Shown: piece by piece, positions 43,808-52,930 of the stretch
Position numbering within the stretch: the first letter of the stretch is position 1
Layout: each line of letters starts with the position of its first letter
Assembly (NCBI GenBank): GCA_947500055.1
Contig: CANMQO010000004.1
Span: forward strand, 1-64,000
Direction of reading: 5' to 3'
Source of the DNA: an uncultured Paracoccaceae bacterium
GTDB taxonomy: Bacteria > Pseudomonadota > Alphaproteobacteria > Rhodobacterales > Rhodobacteraceae
DNA length: 64,000 nucleotides
Made by a program: the position numbers and the translations under genes
The notes under the pieces: model-generated
Databases searched by the model: none
Told to the model about the DNA's origin: nothing
Seen by the model: only the letters and a program-made list of their open reading frames with translations

Positions 43808-43853
43808 TTGGAGCGGGCGATGAGATTCGAACTCACGACCCTAACCTTGGCAA
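43808..43853 (-). repeat. att repeat inside the intact tRNA-Gly
   Basis: 46 bases identical to 29024-29069; covers the tRNA from the anticodon loop to CCA. Confidence 0.92.
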
Positions 43854-43883
43854 GGTTATGCTCTACCCCTGAGCTACGCCCGC
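43809..43883 (-). tRNA. tRNA-Gly (GCC)
   Basis: Acceptor GCGGGCG with CGCCCGC, discriminator T, CCA encoded. D-arm GCTCAGGGGTAGAGC, anticodon arm TAACC-TTGCCAA-GGTTA giving GCC, T-arm GTGAG-TTCGAAT-CTCAT. It is the integration site of the RNA repair island, and its 3' part is now supplied by the island side. Confidence 0.95.
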
Positions 43884-44048
43884 ATCCGTTGGTGATCGCT
43901 GATCTATAAAGAGTTCATCGGTTCTGCAAGACAAAAATGACCCTGCATTGCAGTTTTCCGCGCGTCAGCCTGGATCGCGCTGCCACAAATGAAAACACCG
44001 GACATATTCGCCATGCCCGGTGTCAAAATCAAAACTATGTCGCCTCGA

Positions 44049-44567
44049 TCAGGCGGTTTTGCGGCGGGCACCCATTGCACCCAATCCAGCGAGGCCGACC
44101 AGCAAGAAAACAGCTGATGCAGGCAATGGGACAGGGTTGACGACGACTTCAGCGCGTTCAAATTCCAATGTGAAAGAATTGAACGCAAAAGACTCGTAAC
44201 CGTCCGCAAAGAAGGTTGGCGCGAACGCAAAAACATTCACACCGTCACGCAGAAAACCCGTGGTGTCGAATGTCGACGTCGTTGGCCCCGAGACGATTCC
44301 TGTCGTGGCTTCCCAAACGCCAGCGAAGACGGCGTTGATAAACACATCACCGGATACGCTGGGAGGGAAGGGAGGGATCAATCCTTCCCAACCGCCATAG
44401 GTAACATCAAGTGAGGAGGCGGCGCTTTCGTCCACCGCGCCCAGATCGAACGAATAGGTGTGGGTTGTCGTCAGGGCGCTGTAAAGCGTTGTGTCTGTGA
44501 CTGTAGCGGCTTGCGCTGACCCGGCCAAACCAATGATCGCAGCAAGTGTCGCTGCACTTTTCTTCAT
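44049..44567 (-). CDS. VPLPA-CTERM sorting-signal protein
   Basis: 172 aa from MKKSAATLAAIIGLAGSAQA, a signal peptide. A beta-rich domain follows (TYSFDLGAVDESAASSLDVT). The C-terminus is PVPLPASAVFLLVGLAGLGA then MGARRKTA: the VPLPA motif, one membrane helix and a basic tail, the substrate signal of an exosortase-type system. Secreted or surface-bound; role unknown. Confidence 0.9.
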   Translation of the reverse strand: MKKSAATLAAIIGLAGSAQAATVTDTTLYSALTTTHTYSFDLGAVDESAASSLDVTYGGWEGLIPPFPPSVSGDVFINAVFAGVWEATTGIVSGPTTSTFDTTGFLRDGVNVFAFAPTFFADGYESFAFNSFTLEFERAEVVVNPVPLPASAVFLLVGLAGLGAMGARRKTA

Positions 44568-44579
44568 GATATCAAACAC

Positions 44580-44799
44580 TCGATACTTCCCAAACCACGA
44601 CTATTCCCTTGAAGTTACGTAAAAAAAAACCATGCGACAAGTGGGATGCGCGGCTCTGTTAACAAAGCGTTAATGTTTGCCGCATTGCCCAAAAATCCTC
44701 AACAATACGCCGCTTGAGCGCCTCATCTTGCTGCAATTTTGCCACAATTGACCGGCCCCGGGTCAGAGAATCATCGCGGAAATCGATGCCGCCTAAGGC
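44580..44799. other. intergenic region, nothing recognised
   Basis: Promoter region of the leftward VPLPA-CTERM gene. It has an A9 run near 44623 but no clear hairpin or RNA gene. Confidence 0.4.
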
Positions 44800-45189
44800 T
44801 TATGCCTTAAATGCAATCAAGTCCCACCGATTGCCGAACGGGTCGCGGAAGACCGCGACTTTCCCATAAGCCTCGTCGCGTGGGGCTTCTTCGAAATGCA
44901 CGCCGTTGTCGCGCATCCGGGCATAGTCTTCGTCAAATGCATCGGTTTGCAGGAACAGCCAGACGCGCCCGCCGCCCTGGTTCCCTATGGCTTCGACCTG
45001 CCGGTCACCCACTGCCTTGGCCAGCAAAAATGCCGTTTCTGCCCCGGTTGGCGCAACCCTGACCCAGCGCTTTCCCTGCCCAAGGTCAGTGTCCTCAAGC
45101 AGATCAAACCCCATCATCCCGGTATAGAACGCGATCGCCGCGTCGTAATCAGGCACGAGAAGCGAAACGAGGGCGAGTTTCCGTGTCAT
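44800..45189 (-). CDS. VOC-family (glyoxalase/bleomycin-resistance fold) protein
   Basis: 129 aa from MTRKLALVSLLVPDYDAAIA. Two beta-alpha-beta3 units: FYTGMMGFDLLEDTDLG, then VWLFLQTDAFDEDYARMRDN and the end VAVFRDPFGNRWDLIAFK. Metal ligands are probably the usual edge His/Glu, not all visible. Substrate unknown. Confidence 0.88.
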   Translation of the reverse strand: MTRKLALVSLLVPDYDAAIAFYTGMMGFDLLEDTDLGQGKRWVRVAPTGAETAFLLAKAVGDRQVEAIGNQGGGRVWLFLQTDAFDEDYARMRDNGVHFEEAPRDEAYGKVAVFRDPFGNRWDLIAFKA

Positions 45190-45212
45190 AAGGCTTTTCC
45201 CCTGGTCATGCG

Positions 45213-45764
45213 TCAGTCCCAATCGGGGGGGATATATTGCGGCTGCAAACCCAATTCTGCGAGCTGCGCGTCGGTTGGGTTCTTGAGTGACGCGCGGGTC
45301 GTGTATCCTCCAAACGCAAGCTGCACCCCATTTGGCGCAAAGCGCCAGTCGATGATCATTTCAGGGTCAACGATCACCGGGTCGTAAACGAACATCGGGT
45401 AATCCCGGCTGGTGGGGACAATGGCCCCGGTGACAACGCCATCAGGTGACATATGAAGCCGTTCCACGAAGTAGTCCGCCAGGCAGGGGGCGGCACCACC
45501 ACGTGAAACCGGGATCATCAAAGTCAGGCTGAGCTGGGCGTCGACTTTCCCATCGGCGCCAAAGGCATTTTTGAGAACGCGCGGCCAGCTGTCCCGCACT
45601 GCGGCCGATTGCATCCCAACCGGGGTGGCGATCAAAGTGCAGAGTGGCACTGCAGGGGCTTGCTCGGCCTGCGCGGATTCGGCCACCGGGGCTGCCATCA
45701 GAACCGCCCCGGTGGCCAGGCGACAAAACCCTTTATTCAAATTCGACCAAAAGATCTTTTGCAT
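45213..45764 (-). CDS. hypothetical secreted protein
   Basis: 183 aa from the ATG at 45764, which overlaps the end of pyc by 32 bases. Signal MQKIFWSNLNKGFCRLATGA, then VLMAAPVAESAQA. The mature part includes VPLCTLIATPVGMQSAAVRD, DYFVERLHMSPDGVV and FAPNGVQLAFGGYTTRASLK, a mostly beta protein. No family recognised. Confidence 0.65.
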   Translation of the reverse strand: MQKIFWSNLNKGFCRLATGAVLMAAPVAESAQAEQAPAVPLCTLIATPVGMQSAAVRDSWPRVLKNAFGADGKVDAQLSLTLMIPVSRGGAAPCLADYFVERLHMSPDGVVTGAIVPTSRDYPMFVYDPVIVDPEMIIDWRFAPNGVQLAFGGYTTRASLKNPTDAQLAELGLQPQYIPPDWD

Positions 45765-48700
45765 CGATCTGTCCGCCCGCTTGCACATGGACCGCCTTGA
45801 TCACCGCGTCCCGTTCGGCGTGGATGCCGGTTTCCATCTTCATCGCCTCGATCGTCAGCAGCAGATCGCCCTCTTTGACTTCCTTGCCTGCACTTGCGGC
45901 AATCGTCGCCACGACACCGGGCATCGGGGCGCCGATATGGTTGGCATTGCCATCCTCGGCCTTTGGTCGCGAGACTTTTTCGGCTGCTGCCAGCCGGTTC
46001 ATCACGCGGATGGTCCGGGGTTGCCCATTGAGTTCGAAAAAGACCTTCACCTCGCCGTCTTCGTTCATATCTGCCACGGCCTGCAGCCGGATTTCGAGGA
46101 TCTTGCCGGGGTCAATTTCGGCCACGATCTCATCCCCCGGTTCCATCCCGTAAAAAAATGTCCGCGTCGGCAGCGTCCGCACCGGGCCATAAATTTTATG
46201 ACGGCCCATGTAATCCAGGAACACTTTGGGATACATCAGATAGCCGTTCAGATCCTCATCATCGATCTGTTTCCCATCAAGCAGGGATGACAGGTCCGCA
46301 CGCGCCGCGTCCAGATCGGTGGCAGGCAGGGATTTGCCGGGCCGGTCGGTAAAAGGCTTTTCGCCCTTCAATACCTTCTTCTGGATCGCCTTTGGCCAGC
46401 CGCCGGGGGGCTGGCCCAGACTGCCCTTCATCATATCAACCACACTGTCGGGGAAGACCACGTCGACATTTGGCTCCTCAACATCGGCGCGGGTCAGGTT
46501 TTGGCTGACCATCATCAACGCCATGTCGCCGACAACCTTTGACGATGGTGTCACCTTGACGATGTCACCGAACATCTGGTTCACATCCGCGTAGGTCTGG
46601 GCCACCTCATGCCAGCGTTCCTCCAGCCCGAGCGAGCGCGCCTGCGCCTTGAGGTTGGTAAACTGCCCGCCGGGCATTTCGTGCAGATACACTTCTGAGG
46701 CAGGGGCCTGCAGACCAGATTCGAAAGCACTGTAATGTGCGCGCACCTGTTCGAAATAATTGCTGATCTCGCGGATAGCGGCGACATCGAGCCCCGTGTC
46801 GCGTGCGTCGCCGCGCAATGCCTCGACGATTGATCCCAATGTCGGCTGTGAGGTGTTGCCCGACAGCGCGTCCATCGCCCCATCGACACAATCCACCCCG
46901 GCGGCAGAGGCCGCAAGCACAGTCGCGATCGCCGCCCCTGAGGTGTCATGGGTATGGAAATGGATCGGCAGATTGGTTTCTTCCTTCAACGCTTTGATCA
47001 GCGCGGTCGCCGCCGCCGGCTTCAGCAACCCGGCCATGTCCTTCAGGCCCAGCACATGTGCGCCTGCGGCCTCCAGTTCTCTGGCCATGCCCACATAATA
47101 TTTCAGGTCATATTTTGAACGTTTCGAGTCCAGCAGGTCGCCTGTGTAACAAATCGTCCCTTCGCAGACCTTTTCGGCCTTGATCACCGCGTCCATGGCG
47201 ACGCGCATGTTTTCAACCCAGTTCAGGCTGTCAAATACCCGGAATACATCAACACCCGATGTGGCGGCCTGCGCCACAAAGCTTTGCACAACATTATCGG
47301 GGTAGTTGGTGTAGCCCACACCATTTGACGCCCGCAGCAGCATTTGCGTCATGATGTTCGGCATTGCCGCACGGATATCACGCAGGCGCTGCCAGGGGCA
47401 TTCCTGCAAGAACCGATAGGCCACATCAAACGTCGCCCCGCCCCAGCATTCCACGCTGAAAAGCTGATGCATCTTGGTGGCATAGGCGGGGGCCGCGTTG
47501 ATCATGTCAATGGACCGCATACGGGTCGCCAGCAGCGACTGATGACCATCCCGCATGGTTGTGTCGGTGATCAGCAATTGTTTCTGATCCCGCATCCACT
47601 GGGCGACGGCTTCTGGCCCGGACGTATCCAGAATGTTGCGTGTCCCCGGGGTCACGTCGGTCGTTGGTTTGACCGGCGGGCGTGGCGGTTTCACATCAGC
47701 GCCCGGGCGTTGCCGACCGGCAGTTTCGGGATGACCGTTTACCGTGATATCAGCGATATAGGTCAGGATCTTCGTCGCCCGGTCACGGCGCTGTTTGAAA
47801 TCGAACAACTCCGGCGTCTGATCAATGAACTTGGTATGGTATTCATTGTTCAGGAACGTCGGATGCTTGAGCAGGTTTTCTACAAATGCAATGTTGGTCG
47901 ACACGCCGCGAATGCGGAATTCACGCAAGGCGCGGTCCATCCGGGCAATCGCCATTTCAGGCGTCGGCGCGCGCGCGGTCACCTTTTCCAGCAGGCTGTC
48001 ATAGTAGCGGGTGATCACCGCGCCGGAATAGGCGGTGCCACCATCCAGCCTGATCCCCGGGCCGGTGGCCGACCGATAGGTCTGGATACGGCCGTAATCG
48101 GGGATGAAGTTGTTTTGCGGATCTTCGGTTGTAACCCGGCACTGGATGGCATGACCGTCCAGCTTCACATCATATTGCGAGGCGCAGCCTGTCGCCTCCA
48201 CCAGTGATTTGCCTTCAGCGATCAGGATCTGGGCGCGCACGATATCAATGCCGGTGACTTCCTCGGTCACCGTATGTTCCACCTGCACGCGGGGGTTCAC
48301 CTCGATAAAGTAGAACTCTCCCGAATCCATATCCATCAGGAATTCGACGGTGCCCGCGCATTCATAATTCACGTGCTGGCAGATTTTCTTGCCCAGATTG
48401 CACAGCTTTTCGCGCTGCGTGCCGGACAGATAGGGGGCGGGGGCACGCTCCACGACTTTCTGGTTGCGCCGCTGCACCGAACAATCCCGCTCCCACAGGT
48501 GATACATCTGCCCATGCGTATCGCCGAGGATCTGCACCTCCACATGGCGGGCGCGGATGATCATCTTTTCCAGATAGCCTTCGCCATTGCCAAAGGCGGC
48601 TTCCGCCTCGCGCCGTCCTTCCAGCACTTTTTCCTCCAGCTCGCCTTCGGACATGATCGGGCGCATGCCGCGCCCGCCGCCACCCCATGACGCCTTGAGC

Positions 48701-49176
48701 ATCAGGGGATAGCCGACCTCCTTGGCCTGCTTCTTGATCAGGGCCATGTCATCGCCAAGCACATCGGTGGCAGGAATAACCGGCACGCCCGCATCAATCG
48801 CAACCTGTCGCGCGCTGGCCTTGTCGCCCAGTTCGCGCATGGTCTTCGCCTTGGGACCGATAAAGGCAATGCCATTGGCCGCGCAGGCATCCACAAAATC
48901 GGGGTTTTCCGACAACAGCCCGTATCCGGGATGGATCGCATCTGCGCCGGACATCTTGGCGACGCGAATGATCTCTTCGATGCTCAGATAGGCGGCGACC
49001 GGCCCCATGCCTTCACCGATGCGATAGGCCTCATCCGCTTTGAACCGGTGCAGGCCCAGCTTGTCCTCTTCGGCAAAGACCGCAACGGTCTTTTTGCCCA
49101 TCTCGTTGGCGGCCCGCATGATGCGGATTGCAATCTCGCCACGGTTGGCAATCAGGATTTTCTTGAAATCAGCCAT
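45733..49176 (-). CDS. pyc: pyruvate carboxylase
   Basis: 1147 aa, the complete single-chain enzyme. Biotin carboxylase: KILIANRGEIAIRIMRAANE and KASWGGGGRGMRPIM. Carboxyltransferase: DTTMRDGHQSLLATRMRS. Biotin carrier: TIEAMKMETGIHAERD with the biotinyl Lys. It makes oxaloacetate from pyruvate, feeding the TCA cycle in heterotrophic Roseobacters. Upstream lldD supplies pyruvate from lactate. Confidence 0.98.
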   Translation of the reverse strand: MADFKKILIANRGEIAIRIMRAANEMGKKTVAVFAEEDKLGLHRFKADEAYRIGEGMGPVAAYLSIEEIIRVAKMSGADAIHPGYGLLSENPDFVDACAANGIAFIGPKAKTMRELGDKASARQVAIDAGVPVIPATDVLGDDMALIKKQAKEVGYPLMLKASWGGGGRGMRPIMSEGELEEKVLEGRREAEAAFGNGEGYLEKMIIRARHVEVQILGDTHGQMYHLWERDCSVQRRNQKVVERAPAPYLSGTQREKLCNLGKKICQHVNYECAGTVEFLMDMDSGEFYFIEVNPRVQVEHTVTEEVTGIDIVRAQILIAEGKSLVEATGCASQYDVKLDGHAIQCRVTTEDPQNNFIPDYGRIQTYRSATGPGIRLDGGTAYSGAVITRYYDSLLEKVTARAPTPEMAIARMDRALREFRIRGVSTNIAFVENLLKHPTFLNNEYHTKFIDQTPELFDFKQRRDRATKILTYIADITVNGHPETAGRQRPGADVKPPRPPVKPTTDVTPGTRNILDTSGPEAVAQWMRDQKQLLITDTTMRDGHQSLLATRMRSIDMINAAPAYATKMHQLFSVECWGGATFDVAYRFLQECPWQRLRDIRAAMPNIMTQMLLRASNGVGYTNYPDNVVQSFVAQAATSGVDVFRVFDSLNWVENMRVAMDAVIKAEKVCEGTICYTGDLLDSKRSKYDLKYYVGMARELEAAGAHVLGLKDMAGLLKPAAATALIKALKEETNLPIHFHTHDTSGAAIATVLAASAAGVDCVDGAMDALSGNTSQPTLGSIVEALRGDARDTGLDVAAIREISNYFEQVRAHYSAFESGLQAPASEVYLHEMPGGQFTNLKAQARSLGLEERWHEVAQTYADVNQMFGDIVKVTPSSKVVGDMALMMVSQNLTRADVEEPNVDVVFPDSVVDMMKGSLGQPPGGWPKAIQKKVLKGEKPFTDRPGKSLPATDLDAARADLSSLLDGKQIDDEDLNGYLMYPKVFLDYMGRHKIYGPVRTLPTRTFFYGMEPGDEIVAEIDPGKILEIRLQAVADMNEDGEVKVFFELNGQPRTIRVMNRLAAAEKVSRPKAEDGNANHIGAPMPGVVATIAASAGKEVKEGDLLLTIEAMKMETGIHAERDAVIKAVHVQAGGQIDAKDLLVEFE

Positions 49177-49236
49177 GGGTATTCCTTTCGCAGTTGCAGC
49201 ATTCCTAAGCTGCCGCCGCGTAATCGTCCATATGTG

Positions 49237-50376
49237 TTATTTCCTCAAACATGGGTTATTCGCCAGATCACCCAGTGATCGCACCCCCATTTGGCCCATA
49301 TTGCTGATCATATCCTGACGCAGGATATCAATCACATGTGCGGCTCCGGCTTCGCCGAGCGCCCCCAAACCATAGTGAAAACCCCGCCCCAGCATCACGA
49401 AATCCGCGCCCATCGCGATGGCGCGCAAGACGTCCAGCCCACCTGCGATGCCACTGTCAAAGATCACCGGCAGGGTTGTTGCAGCCCGGATCGCGGGCAG
49501 AATTTCGATGGTCGCTGGGCCGCCATCAAACTGCCGCCCGGCATGGTTGCTGACCCAGATCGCATCGGCTCCGGCGTTTGTCAGGCGCGCGGCATCATCC
49601 GGGCGCCCGATGCCCTTGACGATGAGAGGTCCGTCCCAGGCATCGCGCAGTGATTTGAAGTAATCCCAATCGGGGGAGGTCCGTAAAAGATATCCGATAT
49701 GCTGGGTCGAGGGCAGCGCCGTCTTGATATCGGAATAGCTGTCCATCAATCGCATCCTGGGCATGCCGGTCTTGCGGATGCCGTTCAGCCATTCGGGGCA
49801 GCGCGCGGCCTGCAGCGCCAGCCGCGGCGTCAGCTTGGGCGGGTTGGTCAGCCCGCCGCGCGTCTGCCGTTCCCGGCGCGAGGCGACGGGTACATCAACA
49901 GTCAGGACCAAAGTATCAAATCCGCTCGCCTTCACCCGTCGAAGGATATCATCCCGAATGCCCGGATCGCGGGGCGGATAAAGCTGAAACCATCCCTGAT
50001 CGGCGACCTGCGGCCCGACATCCTCGGGCAATTGGGTCGCAACAGTCGAAAGGGTGTAAGGGATACCCTCTTTCGCCGCCGTGCGGGCCAGCATCTGTTC
50101 GGCGCCCGGCCAGATCAGCCCTGACATGCCGACAGGGGCGATACCGATTGGCAGCGGATGGGATTTGCCAAGCAATGTGGTCGTCAGATCCGGCGCAAAC
50201 TCACCGTGTAGAATGGAGGGATCGAACAGCACCCTGTCCAGCGCCGCGCGGTTGCGGCGCTGCGTCTGCTCATCCCCCGTTGCACTGTCCAGATATTCCC
50301 ACACGAAATGCGGAATTCGCCGCCGGGCGCGGGCCTTCAGGTCTGAAATCGCGGGGTAACGGCTGTGCAAATTCAT
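49237..50376 (-). CDS. lldD: FMN-dependent alpha-hydroxy acid dehydrogenase (LldD-like)
   Basis: 379 aa. N-terminal YPAISDLKARARRRIPHFVW and EYLDSATGDE. The catalytic His lies in WVSNHAGRQFDGGP, and the FMN phosphate loop is DSGIAGGLDVLRAIAMGADF with VMLGRGFHYGLGALGEAG. Probably oxidises L-lactate to pyruvate in the respiratory chain; 2-hydroxy acids other than lactate are possible. Confidence 0.9.
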   Translation of the reverse strand: MNLHSRYPAISDLKARARRRIPHFVWEYLDSATGDEQTQRRNRAALDRVLFDPSILHGEFAPDLTTTLLGKSHPLPIGIAPVGMSGLIWPGAEQMLARTAAKEGIPYTLSTVATQLPEDVGPQVADQGWFQLYPPRDPGIRDDILRRVKASGFDTLVLTVDVPVASRRERQTRGGLTNPPKLTPRLALQAARCPEWLNGIRKTGMPRMRLMDSYSDIKTALPSTQHIGYLLRTSPDWDYFKSLRDAWDGPLIVKGIGRPDDAARLTNAGADAIWVSNHAGRQFDGGPATIEILPAIRAATTLPVIFDSGIAGGLDVLRAIAMGADFVMLGRGFHYGLGALGEAGAAHVIDILRQDMISNMGQMGVRSLGDLANNPCLRK

Positions 50377-50473
50377 GGGCGCGACGTTAGTGACGCCGGG
50401 GGCGGAGTCAATGTAGGGAACATTAAGAGAACAAGGGCTTTTCCTAGCTGGCTTTTCAGTTTACCTTTGCGCC

Positions 50474-52861
50474 ATGAGCAGTTTTTCCGAAGAAGACGCA
50501 TTCGAGGCCGCCGTCCCGCTAAGCCAGCGGGCGATGGCGCGTCCTAATTTCGTCAAAGGTCCTTATAAGGAAGGCCTCAACGACGCTCAGCTTGAAGCAT
50601 TGAATCATTTGGGTTCTCCGGTTCTGATGCTTGCTGGCGCAGGAACTGGCAAAACTCGTGCGCTTATGGCCTGTGTTGCACATTTGGTCGATCATCATGG
50701 ATTTGCTCCATGGAGCATTCTTGCCGTCACTTTCACAAATAAAGCGGCTCGAGAAATGAAGCTCCGTTTGGAGCAGCATCCTTATGGCCTTGATGAGCCG
50801 ATCCGATGGCTCGGTACTTTCCATGCGATAAGCGTGAAGATATTGCGGATTCATGCAGAGTTGGCTGGTTTGAAGTCGTCCTTCACTATTTTGGATACGG
50901 ACGATCAGATCAGGCTGCTCAAACAATTACTCGCAGCTGCCAATATCGATGAGAAGCGTTGGCCTGCGAGGATGCTGGCGGGTATTATCGATAGCTGGAA
51001 AAACAAGGCCTATACGCCGGACAAGGTGCCTGTCGCCGAAAGCGGGGCGTTTGATCACAAAGGCGTCGAACTTTACGCAGCTTATCAGCAGCGCCTATTG
51101 GAACTGAACGCCGTCGATTTTGGCGACATCCTATTGCATGTCGTCGCGATATTTCAAAAGTACTCAGATGTTTTGAAGGAATGGCAGCAGAGGTTCCGCT
51201 ACATCCTCGTTGACGAATATCAGGATACGAACGTTGCCCAATATATGTGGCTGCGACTGCTGGCGGCGGATCACAAGAATATCTGCTGTGTGGGCGACGA
51301 CGACCAGTCGATCTATGGCTGGCGCGGGGCCGAAGTGGGCAATATCCTGCGGTTTGAGGCGGATTTTCCCGGCGCGCATGTGGTGCGGCTGGAAGAAAAC
51401 TATCGCTCTACCCCGCATATCCTCGCCGCCGCCTCCGGCGTGATTGCTGCCAATAAGGGGCGGTTGGGCAAGACGCTGTTCACATCCCGCAAGGATGGCG
51501 AAAAGGTCCGTCTGATCGGCCATTGGGATGGCGAGGAAGAGGCGCGCTGGATCGGCGAGGAAGTCGAGGCGATGCAGCGCGGCACACGCGGACTGGAGCC
51601 CATCGGTCTGGATCGGATGGCGATCCTTGTCCGCGCCAGCCACCAGATGCGCGCCTTTGAAGACCGGTTTCTGACCATTGGCCTGCCTTACCGCGTCATT
51701 GGCGGCCCACGGTTTTACGAACGGATGGAGATCCGGGATGCCATGGCCTATTTCCGGCTGGCTGTCAGCCCCGCGGATGATCTGGCGTTTGAGCGGATCG
51801 TGAATACCCCCAAACGGGGCCTTGGCGAAAAGGCCGTGCAGACAATCCAGCGGACGGCCCGCAGCAATGGCGTGTCGCTGGTCGACGGCGCGCGGCTTTG
51901 CTGTCAGGGCAAACTGCTGGGGGGCAAAGGGTTGAAAGAGCTGACCATTCTGGTTGATGCGCTTGACCGCTGGCACGGGCAAATCCGGGCCGAGGCGGAT
52001 ACCCATGTGGAACTGGCCGAAATGATTCTGGATGAGTGCGGCTATACCGGGTTCTGGCAGAACGACAAGACGCCCGAGGCGCCGGGACGGTTGGAAAACC
52101 TCAAGGAACTGGTCAAGGCACTGGAGAATTTCGAGAATCTGCAAGGGTTCCTCGAACATGTCAGCCTGATCATGGATAATGAGACCGAAGAAGCGGGCGA
52201 GAAAGTCAGCATCATGACGCTGCATGCGGCCAAGGGGCTCGAATTTCCTGCGGTATTCCTGCCGGGCTGGGAGGATGGGCTGTTCCCCTCGCAACGATCA
52301 ATGGATGAAAGCGGGCTGAAGGGCCTCGAGGAGGAACGCAGGCTGGCCTATGTGGGTATCACCCGGGCCGAGGAGATTTGCACCATTTCCTTTGCCGCCA
52401 ACCGGCGGGTTTATGGCCAGTGGCAATCGCAGATGCCGTCGCGGTTCATTGATGAATTGCCGGAGGAACATGTGGATGTGTTGACCCCGCCGGGCCTGTA
52501 TGGTGGCGGTTACGGGGCCGCTGCCGCGTCACCCGCCATGCAAGGGATGATGGGATCAGACCTGCATGAGAAGGCGCATCGGGCCGACGTCTATAACTCA
52601 CCCGGATGGAAAAGGCTTCAAAGCCGTAGCCAGCAGCGCGGCATGTCGATGCCATCCGAAGCCCGTAACATGACAATTGATCTGGATGCGGTCAGCGCCT
52701 TTACGGTTGGCGACCGGGTGTTTCATCAGAAATTCGGCTATGGCGAGGTGATGGGGATCGAGGGCGACAAGCTGGAGATCGCATTCGACAAGGCCGGTGC
52801 CAAACATGTTGTCGCCAAATTCGTTGTCAGTGCCGCGCAGGCGGATGACGTGCCGTTTTGA
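50474..52861 (+). CDS. uvrD: UvrD/PcrA superfamily I DNA helicase
   Basis: 795 aa, full length. Walker A LMLAGAGTGKTRALMACVAH, motif II ILVDEYQDTN, motif III GDDDQSIYGWRGA, motif IV LEENYRSTPHIL, motifs V-VI MTLHAAKGLEF and YVGITRAEE. C-terminal Tudor-like RNAP contact (VGDRVFHQKFGYGEV). 3'-5' helicase for nucleotide excision and mismatch repair. Oddity: about the first 730 bases have GC near 48%, after which it jumps to about 63% with no break in the protein. Confidence 0.95.
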   Translation: MSSFSEEDAFEAAVPLSQRAMARPNFVKGPYKEGLNDAQLEALNHLGSPVLMLAGAGTGKTRALMACVAHLVDHHGFAPWSILAVTFTNKAAREMKLRLEQHPYGLDEPIRWLGTFHAISVKILRIHAELAGLKSSFTILDTDDQIRLLKQLLAAANIDEKRWPARMLAGIIDSWKNKAYTPDKVPVAESGAFDHKGVELYAAYQQRLLELNAVDFGDILLHVVAIFQKYSDVLKEWQQRFRYILVDEYQDTNVAQYMWLRLLAADHKNICCVGDDDQSIYGWRGAEVGNILRFEADFPGAHVVRLEENYRSTPHILAAASGVIAANKGRLGKTLFTSRKDGEKVRLIGHWDGEEEARWIGEEVEAMQRGTRGLEPIGLDRMAILVRASHQMRAFEDRFLTIGLPYRVIGGPRFYERMEIRDAMAYFRLAVSPADDLAFERIVNTPKRGLGEKAVQTIQRTARSNGVSLVDGARLCCQGKLLGGKGLKELTILVDALDRWHGQIRAEADTHVELAEMILDECGYTGFWQNDKTPEAPGRLENLKELVKALENFENLQGFLEHVSLIMDNETEEAGEKVSIMTLHAAKGLEFPAVFLPGWEDGLFPSQRSMDESGLKGLEEERRLAYVGITRAEEICTISFAANRRVYGQWQSQMPSRFIDELPEEHVDVLTPPGLYGGGYGAAAASPAMQGMMGSDLHEKAHRADVYNSPGWKRLQSRSQQRGMSMPSEARNMTIDLDAVSAFTVGDRVFHQKFGYGEVMGIEGDKLEIAFDKAGAKHVVAKFVVSAAQADDVPF

Positions 52862-52867
52862 GGGCGC

Positions 52868-52925
52868 GAAGATTTTTCGTCACGAAAAATCTTCTGTCGG
52901 GCAAATTTTTTTGCAAAAAATTTGC
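52868..52925. terminator. two adjacent palindromes, bidirectional terminator
   Basis: A 27-bp perfect palindrome (arm GAAGATTTTTCGT, centre at 52881) is followed by GCAAATTTTTT-TGC-AAAAAATTTGC (52901-52925). They fill the gap between the convergent uvrD and lysE genes, and each reads as a stem with T-rich sides in either direction. The first resembles short repeats dispersed in Rhodobacterales genomes, as I recall. Confidence 0.65.
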
Positions 52926-52930
52926 GCCCG

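Larger units (their letters stand above)
29024..43853. mobile_element. genomic island in tRNA-Gly carrying RNA repair systems
   Basis: Bounded by the 46-bp direct repeat of the tRNA-Gly 3' end, with an integrase remnant at the tRNA-proximal end (43365-43721). It contains HD-Pnk and RNA ligase, PhyH, two phosphatases, prfH-rtcB, a zinc-ribbon gene, pnkp-rlaP-hen1, two HTH regulators and an alginate-lyase-like operon. Without a full integrase it is now fixed. Composition varies inside it: 31.2-33.2 kb is visibly more AT-rich than the repair operon, so it was assembled from several sources. Confidence 0.88.
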
